From contig CM049306.1 in assembly GCA_026874595.1 (NCBI GenBank), forward strand, positions 100,185,642-100,249,641: a DNA stretch of 64,000 nucleotides, given 5' to 3'. Origin of the DNA: Sipunculus nudus. Lineage: Eukaryota; Annelida; Sipuncula; Golfingiida; Sipunculidae. Numbering within the stretch: position 1 is the stretch's first letter; each line of letters starts with the position of its first letter. The position numbers and the translations under genes are program-made. Under the pieces are notes generated by a model. The model was given only the letters and a program-made list of their open reading frames with translations, had not been told where the DNA came from and did no database searches. Shown here one piece after another: positions 12,641 to 25,974 of this stretch.

Positions 12641-14860
12641 AACCTTAATGAATATATAGTAAACAGTTGGAAATATTATTCCTGTTCCAGTTGTTGTATA
12701 TATAATGTAGTTGCAAACAAGGCAATGCGAACTCCATGCGTCCAGAGCTGCGGAATCCACCGGCGAACATTATTTCCATACGGATTTAGCTCAAGTTAAG
12801 GGGAAAGATAATCTAGATTGTAATCAACACTCAATATGTTTCAAATTTTTCCCAACTCTAACAAATCCCCAACGTGCTACGCAACTTAACTATAGGTTGA
12901 TAACTTTTTAACAATCAACTAAAGGCTAATAGAATATTTCTTTTCAAGTAGAAGAAATGGGAAAAGACCGGTCCATGATATCTAAGTCGTTCATTACAGA
13001 AGGCCTTAGTTCTGTTTCTTATTTGGACAAGATTGTTGAACAGACACATTTGAGTAGATTAAATCTGAACAACGGGGTGTGATTATGTTTCTGTATGTAT
13101 GTTCCTTCACGCTCACAGCAAACTCTTACTTAAGTCATGACGTGTCTGGTAATTAGTTCGTGTTTTCCTTCCTAAATGAAGGATACAGACGTTTATGAGA
13201 AAGCTAAAAGGCGTGGACGGGATTCCCATATCACCCCTGGTTTAATGCGCTCTCCTCGGTAATGGTGCCCCCATTATCTCCATGGAGACATAGTCCAGAG
13301 GACAGGTGTCTACAAGGCTGTTTCGCCGTTTAATTTCCTTTGCCACCGTTTAATTAAACAGATAGAAACCATTTGACCTTGTTTTACCCTGTAGCGTCAA
13401 CGCGGTCAGCCCCGTGGGCGATCTGAAGGGCAGCGTGTTGACCGCATGACGCACACAGTTGTACAACAACAGATTAGCGTCTCGGGAAGTAATTCGGCAC
13501 ATCTGTGTATGCATTAGGTTTCTTTAATTTTCAATGAAGCCTTTAGAATTTAACTGCGATATCTAGAAATAAACCAAACATTCTAACAGTCGTGCAAAAA
13601 TATTTTAACACGAAATCATACCAATTTTTGGGGTTAGAAAACATAAAAGCCTTGCATCTGCTATAATCAAATAAAAGCTATTTTAAAATTCTTTGATATA
13701 AAATTTTAAAAATCTTTTATTGGAATATCACACGTTCCCAGCCACGTGCAGCTGCGGATTTAGTCAATCTTTTATGAACTGCCCGATTTATAGGAATTAA
13801 AGTGTTTTCCATAATTTTATTATGGTGTTAACAGTATATATAGTTATAATTGTATTTATATTTTTTTTATTTTTATCAACACATTATCTACATAAGGAAC
13901 GCAAACCCCAGGGATTTCTGGATTCGTTTGAAGCAGTGGGGACTAGATACTGGATAACAATATTAGTCTCAGCAAAACAATTCATAGACCCTGTTTCCTT
14001 AAAATCTGTTTAGTACGTTCCAATAAGTTGTAAGTTTGACCTGAGCAGTGTATATACAAAGCCGAGGTCAAGGGAGGACCGTGTGAAAATTAAATTAAAA
14101 CCTATTCCTCTTCACACGACGGGCGACCCCCAGCGTTCATCATAACCCACTTGTATTCACCTCCTGTCGACGTGTAGTGAATACAGACCACACAATCACC
14201 AGGGGACCCTAAAGCGGTGCGCCTAATTAGAGCCACCCAGCTCTGACAAAAGAGTTTAGTTGCTCGGACACAATACAAGCCCTTCTACAACATTAATTCC
14301 TTGGAATTATTTTCCCCTGAGATTAAATTTTTGGTGCTCCTTGACATCTTGTAAATGAAAGATTAACAATCTTTAAGTTAGATCTCCATTTTAATCGAGA
14401 ATCTAGATGATCAAACATTCAGTTAAATCCGCATTTTAATTCTTAATTTAAATTTTAATACGAACGTTTTAGATTCTTTCCGCAGTGGGTCTGAAGCTCA
14501 CAGATTATTATCATATCAAATCAACTATGGTAAAGGAGGATAAAAGACAGGTATGAAATGGGATAGTCTGAGCCATGACTGAAGTGAATGACGTGTATGT
14601 TGCATGTAATTCAACAATATTAGTCTCGATATTTGATTTTGATGTTGAGTTATTTATAATTGACGTCATTGATTGAAAGTAAAAACTGTAAACATTAGAC
14701 GTACATGGTATGAAAACACGCGAGTAAGGAAACATTCTAATTGGACCGTTAGGGCCTAATTTAACATCTCTGTAGACTCTCTAACGTCTGAGGGGGAAAA
14801 CACCGCTAGGAGAGGCAGACTGACGGACTGTCAGCAAATGATTATTCTATTTCATTCAGT
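12641..14860. other. Unique intergenic sequence
   Basis: No gene or repeat family recognised. A moderately GC-richer patch at about 13,195-13,500 has no open frame of note. Confidence 0.45.
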
Positions 14861-14865
14861 GATGT

Positions 14866-15032
14866 CGGACTCGAGTCCGGGCTCGAGTCCACTTTTTAGG
14901 GACTCGGACTTGGACTCGAGGGTCCGTGAATCGGACTTGGACTCGAGGGTCCATGACTCGGACTTGGACTCGAGGATCCATGACTCGGACTTGGACTCGA
15001 GGGTCCATGACTCGGACTTGGAGGTAAGGACT
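14866..15032. repeat. 27-bp minisatellite with palindromic XhoI-like core
   Basis: The unit 'gactcggacttggactcgag' plus 'ggtccat' is repeated about five times, preceded by a perfect palindrome (CGGACTCGAGTCCG, about 14867-14880). A related fragment appears at about 15,362-15,390. Because 27 is a multiple of three and the unit lacks stops, both strands stay open here (plus: DSDLDSRVH; minus: VRVMDPRVQ). The frames are a by-product of the repeat. Confidence 0.85.
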
Positions 15033-15641
15033 CGAGAAATCAGGCCGAGTCCATCTCGAGTACAATAGAAGAAAATCGGTCACTTATTATAAAGATTTAT
15101 GTACATGTGCGAACTACTTACAGAATATTTCAAAATAATTACACTTTATATAACATGCTTTGTTCGGCATCGGGAGCTATACATGTCATTTACCACCAGA
15201 CTGAAAGCATGTGTGAACTAACTTTGAAATGTACATAAAAAAACTTAAATATATATCATAAATTGCTTTTCAAGGATATTTTTTATTGGAATCGGAGTTT
15301 GACTTGGGTTCAATATGAATCGGAGGAGGAGGAGGAGGAGGGGCTTGTACTCGAACCCTTAAGGACTCGGACATGGACTCGATTGGCCTGCACTCGGTTG
15401 ATGAGGACCCGACTACATTACTGCTTTCAATGTATATTCAAATGTATAAACCTAGATTCCCCCATGTTGACTCAAGTGTGCCGGAACATAAAAATAGCAT
15501 ATTTTTTTCTTTGTCTTTTAATCTTGGAATTCTGCGAATTTCTGCAGAAAACTAAACCAAAACCTGCTTAAGCTCACATTATAACCCTATACCTCATGGA
15601 CTATCCTTGAACTAACGACACACATTTATAAGACAACTCTG

Positions 15642-15642
<1 letters not shown>
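15033..15642. other. Unique sequence with a short GGA tract
   Basis: Contains (gga)n at about 15,319-15,340. No gene recognised. Confidence 0.5.
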
Positions 15643-15678
<36 letters not shown>

Positions 15679-15785
15679 TATTATAAATAATAATAATAAT
15701 AATACTAATAATAATCATTATAATTATAATTATTATTATTATTATTATTATTATTATAATTATTATTATTATTATAATATTAATT
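15643..15785. repeat. (TAA)n then (ATT)n inverted microsatellite
   Basis: A run of TAA/AAT triplets switches to ATT/TTA triplets, giving an imperfect palindrome of about 140 bp that could form a long AT hairpin. Confidence 0.9.
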
Positions 15786-17470
15786 TATGTTATTGTTATA
15801 ATTGAAGATGACGTATCTACAGTAAATTCGTTTTCTTTTGTTTTCAATACTCTATTTTCGAGAAGTCAAAACTTCCAAAGAAAGTACACCACTATCAACA
15901 TAATGTGGATAAGGAGCCAGGTAATAGAACCACAATCTTCCACAAATCAAATTAGAAAATATCAATAATACACAATAAATCAACCCAATTCATACAATTG
16001 ACAAGTCTGCTAAAACACCGACAAATTTAGCAAGTAAAATTGGGCGCACACCGTTTTGTTGAGAAAGAGAGAATCAAATGCATGGACGAAAAAATTACCC
16101 AGGGTCACCTGGATGGTCGAAGATTGTATTAAAAGATCTTGGATGACTTCATTTAACTCTTTCAAAACCAATCCATCAAGACCCGTCTCAATTCCGTCAG
16201 AGCAAAGGAATATTTTGTTAAATTAGTACAGGGGTGTTCAGTTGGGCTCGGGGGCCACCTCTGAAGCCCGGGAGTTTGATGAATGGGCGTAGAGATTTTT
16301 CATGTGAAATTCAACCTACCATCCATCAAGTTCAATTTCGTCCTGTTATTGGCCATAAATAAAGTATGACTCGGTCCCCTCAGGCTGTCTCTGATGCCGC
16401 CTCCGACCTCGGATAGGTATATCCCTGACATAAGCCTCTTCTTGTGACAGGTGTGTTGTGTTGTACCCAATGCGTTTTGCAAAACTAGAAAAGTACTCGG
16501 AGTACCTTTTCAAAACCCCCTTCTCAAATCGTGCAACTGTCAGAATAGCAAAGCAAGCATACCTCACCTAATGGTGACATTTTACTCAGGTAACACAATC
16601 GTGACGAATGGTACATAAGTCTGTAAACATTGTACCCAAACGTTCCAAAGTCTTATACTCGTAGAACTTCCAAGCTTATTAGTGGTTTTCTAGACTGCAT
16701 GGGTATAATAATAATTTTTTACAAATCTCGCAGTGTATTAAACTTGGATATTAATAGCTCACTACCGAAATACCCGTTATTCCGACTTGCGACCTGTGAC
16801 ATCCGTGTTTTAGTGTTTGCGTAAAATGGCAGCTCTCATGAGCGGTTTCGCATATTTTATGAGGTCAGGTTGTGGTGAGGGCATAGCAACCCAAAAGGAA
16901 AGTACTCCTAGAACATTCTGGAGGTGGAAAACTATCTGCGTAGAGGATCTGGTGGCCAATAGTTTTGTATATTGCACGTAGAAGCAAGAAGAACGCTCTG
17001 CCGGTGACCGCGCCCCCACCCGCAAATTTTTACTCATGCCACTCTCAGCACGTATACCTGTACAAAACGTGTAATTTTCTGAAATATCCATCAGTTATTG
17101 ATTTTACGGCCCACTAAATGTAAATATTTTTGGCCGTTTCTAAACCTAAAAAAATAAATACGAGAGTGCAATAACGCATAACCATGAATTTAAAAAAAAT
17201 CACGAAGAACAAAGGTCACTTTTATGAAACAAGCTCTTGGAGGAGTAATTGATATCTATGGCATTGTCTATCAAACGAACATGAAATTTTTAGGGACGCT
17301 GTGTTATTAACAACCATTAACTTTCTTTTAGAGCGTCTGTTTTCACGTCTCAGTGTTTCCTTTATTTCAATCAATTATTACAGTAAGGTGGATTTTAAGG
17401 CATAGAAAAATTGACGATTAAACAATAAAATTAAACTGTTTAATGTATGGCTGCCGCTTACACTATATGG
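15786..17470. other. Mostly unique; diverged partial copy of the 17.6-20.1 kb block
   Basis: About 16,784-16,960 resembles part of the block at about 19,043-19,205: 'gcgacctgtg' followed by 'catccg', then a similar stretch ending 'gaaaactat' plus 'tgcg'. This suggests an older third copy of that repeat. Small open frames on both strands (for example minus 16,346-16,567 and 16,810-17,091) have no recognisable domain. Confidence 0.35.
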
Positions 17471-17479
17471 GTTAGTTGT

Positions 17480-18097
17480 CCATATCTACACGGACGGTAT
17501 ATAAGAGCCTTATAAAGTCATTTGGTGTTGACAAAAACAAGGTAGGTATATAAAAGCCTTTTAATAAGTCATCTGATGTTGATAAAACAAGGACGGTATA
17601 TTACAGCCTTATAAAGTCATTTAGTTCTGATAAAAACAATGATATTCTGTGTATATTAATTAAGTTATAATAATTTCGGAATTTATCAACTGGCAGGTTT
17701 TAATTCAACTCTCCATTTTAAATAGCAAATGACATTACAAAGGGTCCAAATTCAATCGCAACACACTCCTTACCCATAAACCACACTTACCGCCCTATTC
17801 TTGTAATATAATAATTTTGACATGGGACTTGTGCCATCCCAAAAAGGGCAAGGGACGTGTCTCGGCAAAGTTGAAAGTGGAAACAGGCTATTTTTGGATC
17901 ATTTGCCAGATTCATGATGTTTCATTTTTTTTTTCTCATCCTTAATTGATTCCTGAATCTTTTAACACTCGTTGTCTCAAACCTTTTTTACATATTTTTA
18001 ACATTATAATTAATATTTAGTTCCCTTATCCTCCCATACAAGCGACACCTTTTTGAGCGTAAAAGGTCACGGACGCGTGTGTTAATAAAATAAACAT

Positions 18098-18163
<66 letters not shown>

Positions 18164-18822
18164 TAATGCACTAGTTTATTTAAGTGCAAACTGACGAGAA
18201 CAAAGAACTATAGAAATATATTGAACAGGAATAAATATGGTTTATATCAGCACGAGCCACAGAATCTAATATACAATCAGGGCATTGACTGTAATGCTTA
18301 ACCGAGTCGGGTCTAGAAGAAAAAAACCCCTAACCCTCCGGTTAAATAAGATTAACATGCTGTTCATACTCTTGAGACAGGTCTTTATTCTTGCGATAGA
18401 TCATATTTATCACAGATAATGTAATACCAAAGTATTATTACTGACTGACACACGCTAATGACGGAATGCCAGACCTTGCGGTATCTTCTTTTAACCTGCT
18501 TACAGGACAAAACGCGCAGTTATAGTAACAATCAGCACCTAACTCCACATTCAAAGGATTAACTTTAACCTTGGGAACAGTTCATGTAGGATAAATGAGA
18601 TAATTTACGAACCTATGCTTTGGATGAATGGGGTTCATGAGATTTATAACATCCTATATTTAAGCAATAAAAATTAAATGTAAATCACAGCTTAACGATG
18701 GAGTAAGGTGTACATTTTTGCTTGTTATGAAAACGGGTCAGGTGTTGCTATATACCAATTATCAAATAACGTTTTGAATCATACATAATATAATTTACCG
18801 TTCATATTGTACTGATTTTGCA
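17480..18822 (+). repeat. Tandem duplication, copy A, with ~60-bp lead repeats
   Basis: Begins with three degenerate ~55-60-bp repeats ('gagccttataaagtcatttg' type, 17,490-17,640), then a ~1.2-kb block shared with 18,823-20,145. Anchors: 'ctggcaggttttaat' (17,690 vs 18,913), 'gagccacagaat' (18,254 vs 19,381) and 'ggagtaaggtgtacattttt' (about 18,701 vs 20,037). Copy A lacks about 140 bp present in copy B near 19,060-19,205 and contains a (TA)n tract missing from B. Confidence 0.85.
18100..18157. repeat. (TA)n microsatellite inside copy A
   Basis: Uninterrupted TA run of about 58 bp. It is absent from the matching place in copy B, so it expanded after the duplication or was lost from B. Confidence 0.95.
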
Positions 18823-20145
18823 GTACATAACAGCCTTATAAAGCCATCTGATTCTTATAAAAATAATGACATTCTATGTATAAAGAGTTATATTAATTTC
18901 GGAATATGACAACTGGCAGGTTTTAATCTCACTCTCCATTTTAAATAGCAAATGACATTACAAAGGGTCCTATTTCAATCGCAACACACTCCTTCTCCAT
19001 AAGAAACCCTTTCCGTCCAATTTTTTTAAAACAATAATTTTGACATGCGACCTGTGCCATCCGGATTCTTGTGTTAACCCAAAAGCAACCCCTATGACCG
19101 GTTTTGAGAACTGGGATAAATAAATCTATCAGAGTTCTATATGGACGCGGGGATGCGAAAAGAACGTACCCCTCGGACAGCTTCGAGACGGGAAACTATT
19201 TGCGGAAAGAATTTTTAAAAAAAAGGGACGTGTATCGGCAAAGTTGAAAGCGGAATAACGCCTATTTTGAACATTTTGCCAGTTTCATGATGATTCTATT
19301 TTTTGTTAATGCGTAAGTTTATTTAAGTACAAACACACGAAAGCAATGAAATATAGAAATATATTCAACAGGAATAAATAGAGCCACAGAATTTAATATA
19401 AAAGCAGGGCATTGACTGTAAAGCTTTACCGAGTCAGGTCTAGAAGAAAAAAATACTTTAACCGTCCGGTTAAATAAGATTAACATTCTGTTCATACACT
19501 TGAGACAGGTCTTTATTCTTGCGATTGATCATATTTATTACAGATAATGTAATACCAAAGTATTATTACTGACTGACACACGCTAATGACGGGATGCCAG
19601 ACCTTGCGGTATCTTCTTTTAACCTGCTTACAGAACAAAACGCGCAGTTATAGTAACAATCAGCACCTAACTCCACATTCAAAGGATTAACTATAACCTT
19701 GGGAACAGTGCATGCAGGATAAATAAGATAATTTACGAACCTGTGCTTTGGATTTATGGGGCTCTGTCTTGCCCACGCAGATTTATCTTCATTTTACCTC
19801 ATATAAACTATGGAACGTACGTCAAACTATATCAGTCGATTGGCACTGCTCGTCAATGCTTTAATACACTGTCAAAAGGAATATTATACGATTTTCTTTC
19901 ATTTTTGAAAGACCGGAAATCACATGCATAGGCCATAAACTATTAATTGATTTGTGAGCACCAGCGTTATGATTTTTTTCTGTATTCTCCTATATTTAAG
20001 CAGTAAATATTCACGCAATATCACAGCTTTACGGTGGAGTAAGGTGTACATTTTTGCTTGTTATGAAAACGGGTCAGGTTGTGCCAATGATCAAATAACG
20101 TTTTGAATTATTTATAATTTACAGTTCTTTTTTTACAGATTGTGC
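18823..20145 (+). repeat. Tandem duplication, copy B
   Basis: Direct repeat of copy A. It holds about 200 bp extra at about 19,757-19,975 relative to A. Scattered substitutions and several indels show that the duplication is not recent. No open frame is conserved between copies, which argues against a coding function. Confidence 0.85.
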
Positions 20146-22420
20146 ATATTATATACTTGAAACGCAAGGTCCAAGACTCCCTAAGTTAAATGTATAGCAA
20201 GGTGCTCTTACTTAATACATAATAATACCAACCGGGAAAGGTCAAGGTGTTCTCTAAAGCATGTTCATCTGTCGTTGTTATTCAAGAAATGAATTTATAA
20301 AATAGTTCCCCCTCAGAACACTTACCGTATTGAAGGTATAGTCTTGTCAGTTTTCTTAACAATTCACTTTAAAAACCTAACATGATAATGTCTTCTTCTT
20401 GTCGTTACTTTTGTCGAAATATGCCACGTTTAGTAATAATTCAATCGTTTCTGACATATTTAAACAACAAGATACATTTGTTCAACATGGTTTTGCTGGT
20501 TTGTCTAAAAATATGCTGGAATCATGGTTGACTGCATCCGTGAGATGTTTTGTGTGCATAAAAAACATGGTCTCTAGCAATAACTGGGTAATTGCATCTT
20601 GACGGGTTCAAATCAAATAATCCCACAAATGTGACAGAGATGAATTTGTGCGTGCTACAGAGACCTCGTGCGGTGATAGAGATGTCATAAAATTGTTTTA
20701 TGTGGCTTTAAGGCTCGTATGAGGCACGACTACACAACTACGTGAACACTCACAGCGATTAGATGAAATCAACAAATAGGTCTGAAATGAACACCGATGA
20801 CCTCTTAATGAGTCTGACTGCCCGACGTGCCAGCGGAATGCCATCAAACCAAAGCAAAGATTTTCTCAGTTGTCAAAGGGAGAAATGGAGACGCAATTTA
20901 TTGTGTGACTTTTTGATGTAATAACGTTGTTACCCTACTGTGCTTAAGCCGTTAGATGAAATGTGTCTTTAAGCGCAGCGACCTATTGCTCGCGGGAGGC
21001 ATTACGTCTTTCCTTTATAGGCTTTACAGACTAAAATGGAGATTTAACTTTTTTGTGGGGGTTATCTAAAGTGTTTTTGTGCACGCTTTTGTGAATCTTT
21101 ATGTGCCTTACTAATATCTTTATGTGATGAATGATACAGCTTTCACGGCCTTCCTCCTGGTGGAGAAAAATACAGTTTAATCCTTGGCCCGTTTACTAAA
21201 AAATAACAATTCATACTGTTTGCGACATATCCGGATATACATGAGGACTAAATGTTATAAATGACCAAGAACTTGTGTTTAAGCTCAGCCAATAGTCCGT
21301 ACGCTCTCATTGTTCTAACTGGTGAACTTTGATGGACTTCACACAGTTAAAAACTTGTAAGGTGCCACTGAAGGAGAAACAAAACTCAGTTATGCTTTTT
21401 TTTTGTTGAAATAAGGACACTGACACGGTGGCCCATAGGTGTCATATTGCGGTGTGTCCTGCGGCACACGGTTTGCGGCACGCGGATGTGACTTGCTGAC
21501 CACCATGCATATATGTTTGTGTGTGTTTAAATCAGTGCAAGAAAAATCATTATTTGCTATTTTGTTTTAAGTCAAATGTCATGATTCCATAAATTCAGAA
21601 AGTATGTCCCTATCGCTTTTGACAATAGCACCTTAATGGATACATCAGACCAATACACCAGTATAAAGATCTGAACAATAATGTACCTGACACCCTAACA
21701 CACTGAGAGAACACGGAAATCGGGAGAGAGGAATAAAGCTTATTTATTTACTTCCCTAGCTTCATTTAAGACAGTGATAAAACTATAGGGCTCTGCCAGA
21801 AGATTTGTCTCCCCAAAGGGCCTATTGCGCTGGCAGTTTATTAGGTTTATGTAGAGGGTTCTTCACCTCTCCATAATTGGCTATTCAACATTCAGGATAC
21901 GATCAGCACCCCTGCACTTAGACCAGCCTGTCATGTGTATGTACGACCGTCCCTGACCGTTACTGATGGAACTCGGCGAGAGAAGGAACTAGGAATACAT
22001 AGTAAAGCCTGTAAACAGGACCTATCCTAACCAAATCAACAATAGTGTACTATCAAACATACATTTGTCAAAAATTTTAAAATTTGCAAATAGGAATTTG
22101 TTCACTTTTACCTTTCTCTATTTTTATTTCATATTTTTTCTTTGATTTGTTAAAATGTTTAATTTCATATAAAAAATATATAAGCTCGTCAAATTATGTT
22201 ACAAAGACATACACTGCATAAACTTCATCACAAACGTGTAACAGAAATGAAGTTATTATATAACAACGAATAACAATTTGACGATGTTAGTTTAGACAAG
22301 TTCTTGTCCACTTTCTTGTCGTGGTAGATTTTTTAGTTGTACAATTCATCTGTTAACATAACTCAAAGGCAGGTGAATGTATGGTTTCCCAGGGCAGTTT
22401 TTGTTCTACGCTGATCACCA
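20146..22420. other. Unique intergenic sequence
   Basis: No gene, RNA or repeat family recognised. Confidence 0.5.
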
Positions 22421-22620
22421 ACTGGACAGTCGAGAGGTAAAACGCTTGGCTCTAGCCGCTGGCTACCAGGCTTCGATCCCCGGCGTGGCCATGAGGGTGG
22501 GTTGTAGTGGCCCGTGCAAGGCCAGGGGTTTCTCCGGGTTCTCCGGTTTCTTCCACCTATATATAGGCACTGCTGAACGCCACCACCTGTTGCTTATATT
22601 ATTGTATATGACTTTTTGAT
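22421..22620 (+). mobile_element. tRNA-derived SINE, probably MetaSINE-like
   Basis: A tRNA-like head has a degenerate A box at about 22,428-22,446 ('agtcgagaggtaaaacgc') and a B box GGCTTCGATCC at 22,469-22,479, spaced as in a tRNA gene. It is followed by 'gggtttctccgggttctccg' and 'gtttcttccacc', which resembles the conserved central domain of a SINE superfamily widespread in marine animals (MetaSINE, from memory). The cloverleaf is too degenerate for a functional tRNA. I could not fix the 3' end or target duplications. Confidence 0.6.
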
Positions 22621-24440
22621 TACCCATGTAAAATAAATACTTTTATAATACCAACGTTTGTATTTAATATGTCCTTTGGAGGGATATTGATGGCATTTGT
22701 CAATATATGTGTACATCTACCTCAGATTTAATGCCATTAAATTAATGTTTGGCGGAGCTACCAAGCAAACGAGTAATTTAATTCATTGAGTCAATAAGTG
22801 GATCTATGTAAAGCTTTATTTTCCAAACTGTTTTGATTCAACATGTTTAATCATCTTATAGCGTATAAATGAATGTTTTCTTCTATGATAATACTATCAG
22901 TAAAACGTATATTTTATTTTTCTCATATGTGGCTCATGGAAATAAGTTGTTGACTGATGAATAATTTTCTGTTATATATTAAAGGTGATTTGACATGGAA
23001 TTTCCATTGAATATAAACATTTCAAAAATAGGAAAAATAGTGCTTAGGACTCGGATGGTTTCGAGTTCCTGAATGTAGTCTGTATAAGTGAGAAATAACT
23101 GACCAAGCAAATTGAGTCCTTATGCTGCGTATACCTGCGTAACGATGTAGAGATCGGCCAATCCGGCTATCAGTCAACCTAACTCAGAATCCCAAACAAG
23201 CAAAGGTGACGACAATTGCTTGTAATCAACTGACTGGAGCTCGATGGCTTGAGAAAATTGTATATGTCCATCAAGAAAAATGGCTCGCCTGACCGCCCTC
23301 ACCGTTCATATACGTGGCCAAACAAATATGTCATCATCTGGCGCAGCTTCTTACCGTGTTGAATATACCTTCAATATGACATGTGGGATAAAAATATTAT
23401 CCGCAGACTATACCCAGTCTCGTATACCCTGTCGAAACGTCACATAGAAGGCCTTGAAAGGGACACACGACAAGTAACCTGTGACTGTAATAAGGATAAC
23501 AAAACTGTTTTAATATATCATTGTTCTGAGATGTGTCAGTTGTCACCTTCTCATGATAAAACGTGTACTTTGTTATTTTTATACGTTTGCTAGGGCTATG
23601 AAAGACCAATGGCAAGTTGGCTCTTCAATAATCAATTTCATGTTATACTCTTCTGCAAACAGTTAAAATAAAATATGGAACATTTTTCGTTTCTTTTTTT
23701 TAAAGGAATATTTTATCATCTCGGAGATGACAAAACATAAACAACTGAAGTCATGACACAAGCAATTAATTTATATTATAACTGACCGTTGTACCTGGCG
23801 GCCTTGTCTCACAATCCCTTTATGGCAATGCTTCGGAAATATCCGATTTATGGTTTTGAACTGTAAAAAAAGTACATGCTTTGTGATTCAAAGTTGTTAT
23901 TCGATAACACATTGAATCCAAAGCCGATGAACAATTTATTAGCCACTCATTAAGTCTTTAAACTATATAAATCAATGCTTACATACATTTAACATTTCAT
24001 TTGAAATATTTATTAATGATATTCTTGGACAAATAACATTTATTGCTGATATGTACTGCCGATAAAGTATTTGCAGTGATTTTTTTCCTTTGGTATAAAT
24101 TGAAACAAGTTTGATAAAACTTGTATTATGAAACTCTTGCGTTTTATACTGTAATAAGAGAAACGTAGATGTATCAAATTATATTCTACTAAAACCTAGA
24201 TATATTAAACATAACATATAGATAAAAAGTCAAATGATATAAAGTTATTAAGTTCGTCGGAGTTGATCCTTTATACTTTTATATTTTCATGAAATAATAT
24301 CATCATTACGAATATGCGGGGGCATTGGCTATGTACTCAGTTTTGGCTTTTATCAATGTCATATAGAAAGAGATATTTAAAAAATGAACGTGTTGAGCGT
24401 AAATCTATATAAATATTTTAAACACTCATAATTTTGCAGT
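22621..24440. other. AT-rich unique sequence
   Basis: No gene recognised. Confidence 0.5.
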
Positions 24441-24655
24441 TCATAAAAATGTTGCTGGTCAATAATCCAATACCTTTTTTTTGTAGAACTCATTTTATAA
24501 GTCTAACTATCAGTGCGACCTGATCGGTTATGAAATTAACTTCTGCATCTTATAAAATGTTGGCAGTTAATATGCCACTATCCTTATATGCAGAACTCAT
24601 GTTTATAAGTCGAAAATCCAGGGCGACCAGATGGGTTATGGACATTAACTTCGAA
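24441..24655 (+). repeat. Degenerate ~108-bp tandem duplication
   Basis: Two direct copies share 'ataaaa' plus 'tgttg', then 'gcagaactcat' (or 'gtagaactcat'), 'tttataagtc', 'gcgacc' and 'ggttatg', and end in 'attaacttc'. Divergence is high, so the duplication is old. Confidence 0.6.
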
Positions 24656-25385
24656 TTTATTTGTTTATATATAAAATTATGAAGCCCCGTAGGTCAGGGT
24701 GTTTTGCCCTATAGGACCAACTTAAGTTGACATCAATCCAGACCACAAAGAGTGTGTACAGAACGTGCTTAATTAAGGCTTAGAAATGTTTGACGTGGGC
24801 ACCACCTGACTTATCACCCTGTCAAAGTAGTAGGGCTTCAAAAGGGTGCTTTTGACAGTTCAATTTGGTGACCAAGCTACCGGCATCTTGAAGATTACAT
24901 GCAGGGACGGTCGTTCAACATTGCCACGCCATGACAGGCCGCACAGATTGCTGACTTTTGTCCTTCCAGGGGCGTCAGTAAAGAGGGGATAGGGGTATAT
25001 ATGCAACTTTTTAGCAAGGGGCATCGTCAATGTAATTAACTCCCTGCTAGTCATCGAAAAATTATATCTCAAATTTAATATATTAATAAGTAGAATAAAA
25101 GAGTTTGGTTTAATATGCAATATGATATACCTAAACCAATTATAGAATTAACTTAGAGTGTAAAAATAATACCTTTGTTTTCAAAACTGTATTCTTAATT
25201 ATTCATTGTCCCAACTGTTGTTGTCCTCCCACGGCTTTGAATCATCACTTCTCTTGAAGATAAACTGACGCCACTCCCTCTATCGGAAACAGAGGAAAAA
25301 CTTACGAGGAGGATGCCGGGATGAATGTCCTGGGACTTGATGAGGAGACAATATTCTTTTACCCGTCCTCCTTTCTGTTATAATC
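24656..25385. other. Unique intergenic sequence
   Basis: No gene recognised. Confidence 0.45.
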
Positions 25386-25808
25386 ATGTCTCTGCCAAAA
25401 AAATGTGGTATGGGAATCTTACGACCGAGCGGCCCAGACTGGATGACTAACACCAATCATAAAATATGGATACCAGAGTCATTAGTAAGGCTAAGCATAT
25501 CTATGTCCAGTCACGCCTCGATCCATCTATTATGCACATGCGCTTCTAAGTTCCTGCAGAAATGTACCATAAATTTTGCCAACGACGGACACAACCCTCG
25601 GATGGCCAGACAGATAAGCGAGATCGAAAGTGGATCGGCTTGCCGATCTGAGAATGCTGTGACTATAAATGACATCCCAAAGCCGATGGTAAGGCGCTCC
25701 ATCTTGTCTCCAGTTTCCTTCATGATCTTCTGTTTAATGGCCAGAAATTATCATGCACCCCGCCAAGCTTCTGGGAATCCATTTTCTCATCATTACTTAT
25801 TTCTATAA
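25386..25808 (+). CDS. Uncertain ORF (140 codons) opposite a minus-strand frame
   Basis: A plus-strand frame starts with ATG at 25386 and ends at 25808. It is Ser/Met/Ile-rich with scattered Cys and no domain I recognise. The opposite strand is open from about 25,744 to 25,511; its first part (IMKETGDKMERL followed by a hydrophobic stretch) is faintly like the third intracellular loop and start of TM6 in Frizzled receptors. That resemblance is too short to name it, and the similarity fades after about 25 residues. Either strand, or neither, may be a decayed exon. The region is less AT-rich than its surroundings. Confidence 0.2.
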   Translation: MSLPKKCGMGILRPSGPDWMTNTNHKIWIPESLVRLSISMSSHASIHLLCTCASKFLQKCTINFANDGHNPRMARQISEIESGSACRSENAVTINDIPKPMVRRSILSPVSFMIFCLMARNYHAPRQASGNPFSHHYLFL

Positions 25809-25974
25809 TAGGGAGTTAATAAGCACCTTTATCCTATCGCTGATAAAGAAAAGATGTTATTCAAGTCATCATGGGTCGTGGCTCTGAGGAAAAAGCCTTC
25901 GCATGTTTTAAGAATTTCAGTACTTCCGTACCCACGTACTTTGAAAAAAAAAATAAACACGGCTAGTAGGTTAC
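25809..25974. other. Short unique spacer
   Basis: Nothing recognised. Confidence 0.4.

Noticed and set aside
22428-22500. Functional tRNA gene
   Set aside because: A and B boxes are present but stems do not pair into a cloverleaf, and a SINE central domain follows.
25511-25723. Frizzled receptor fragment on the minus strand
   Set aside because: Resemblance is limited to about a dozen residues and does not extend through TM6-TM7, so naming it would overstate the evidence.
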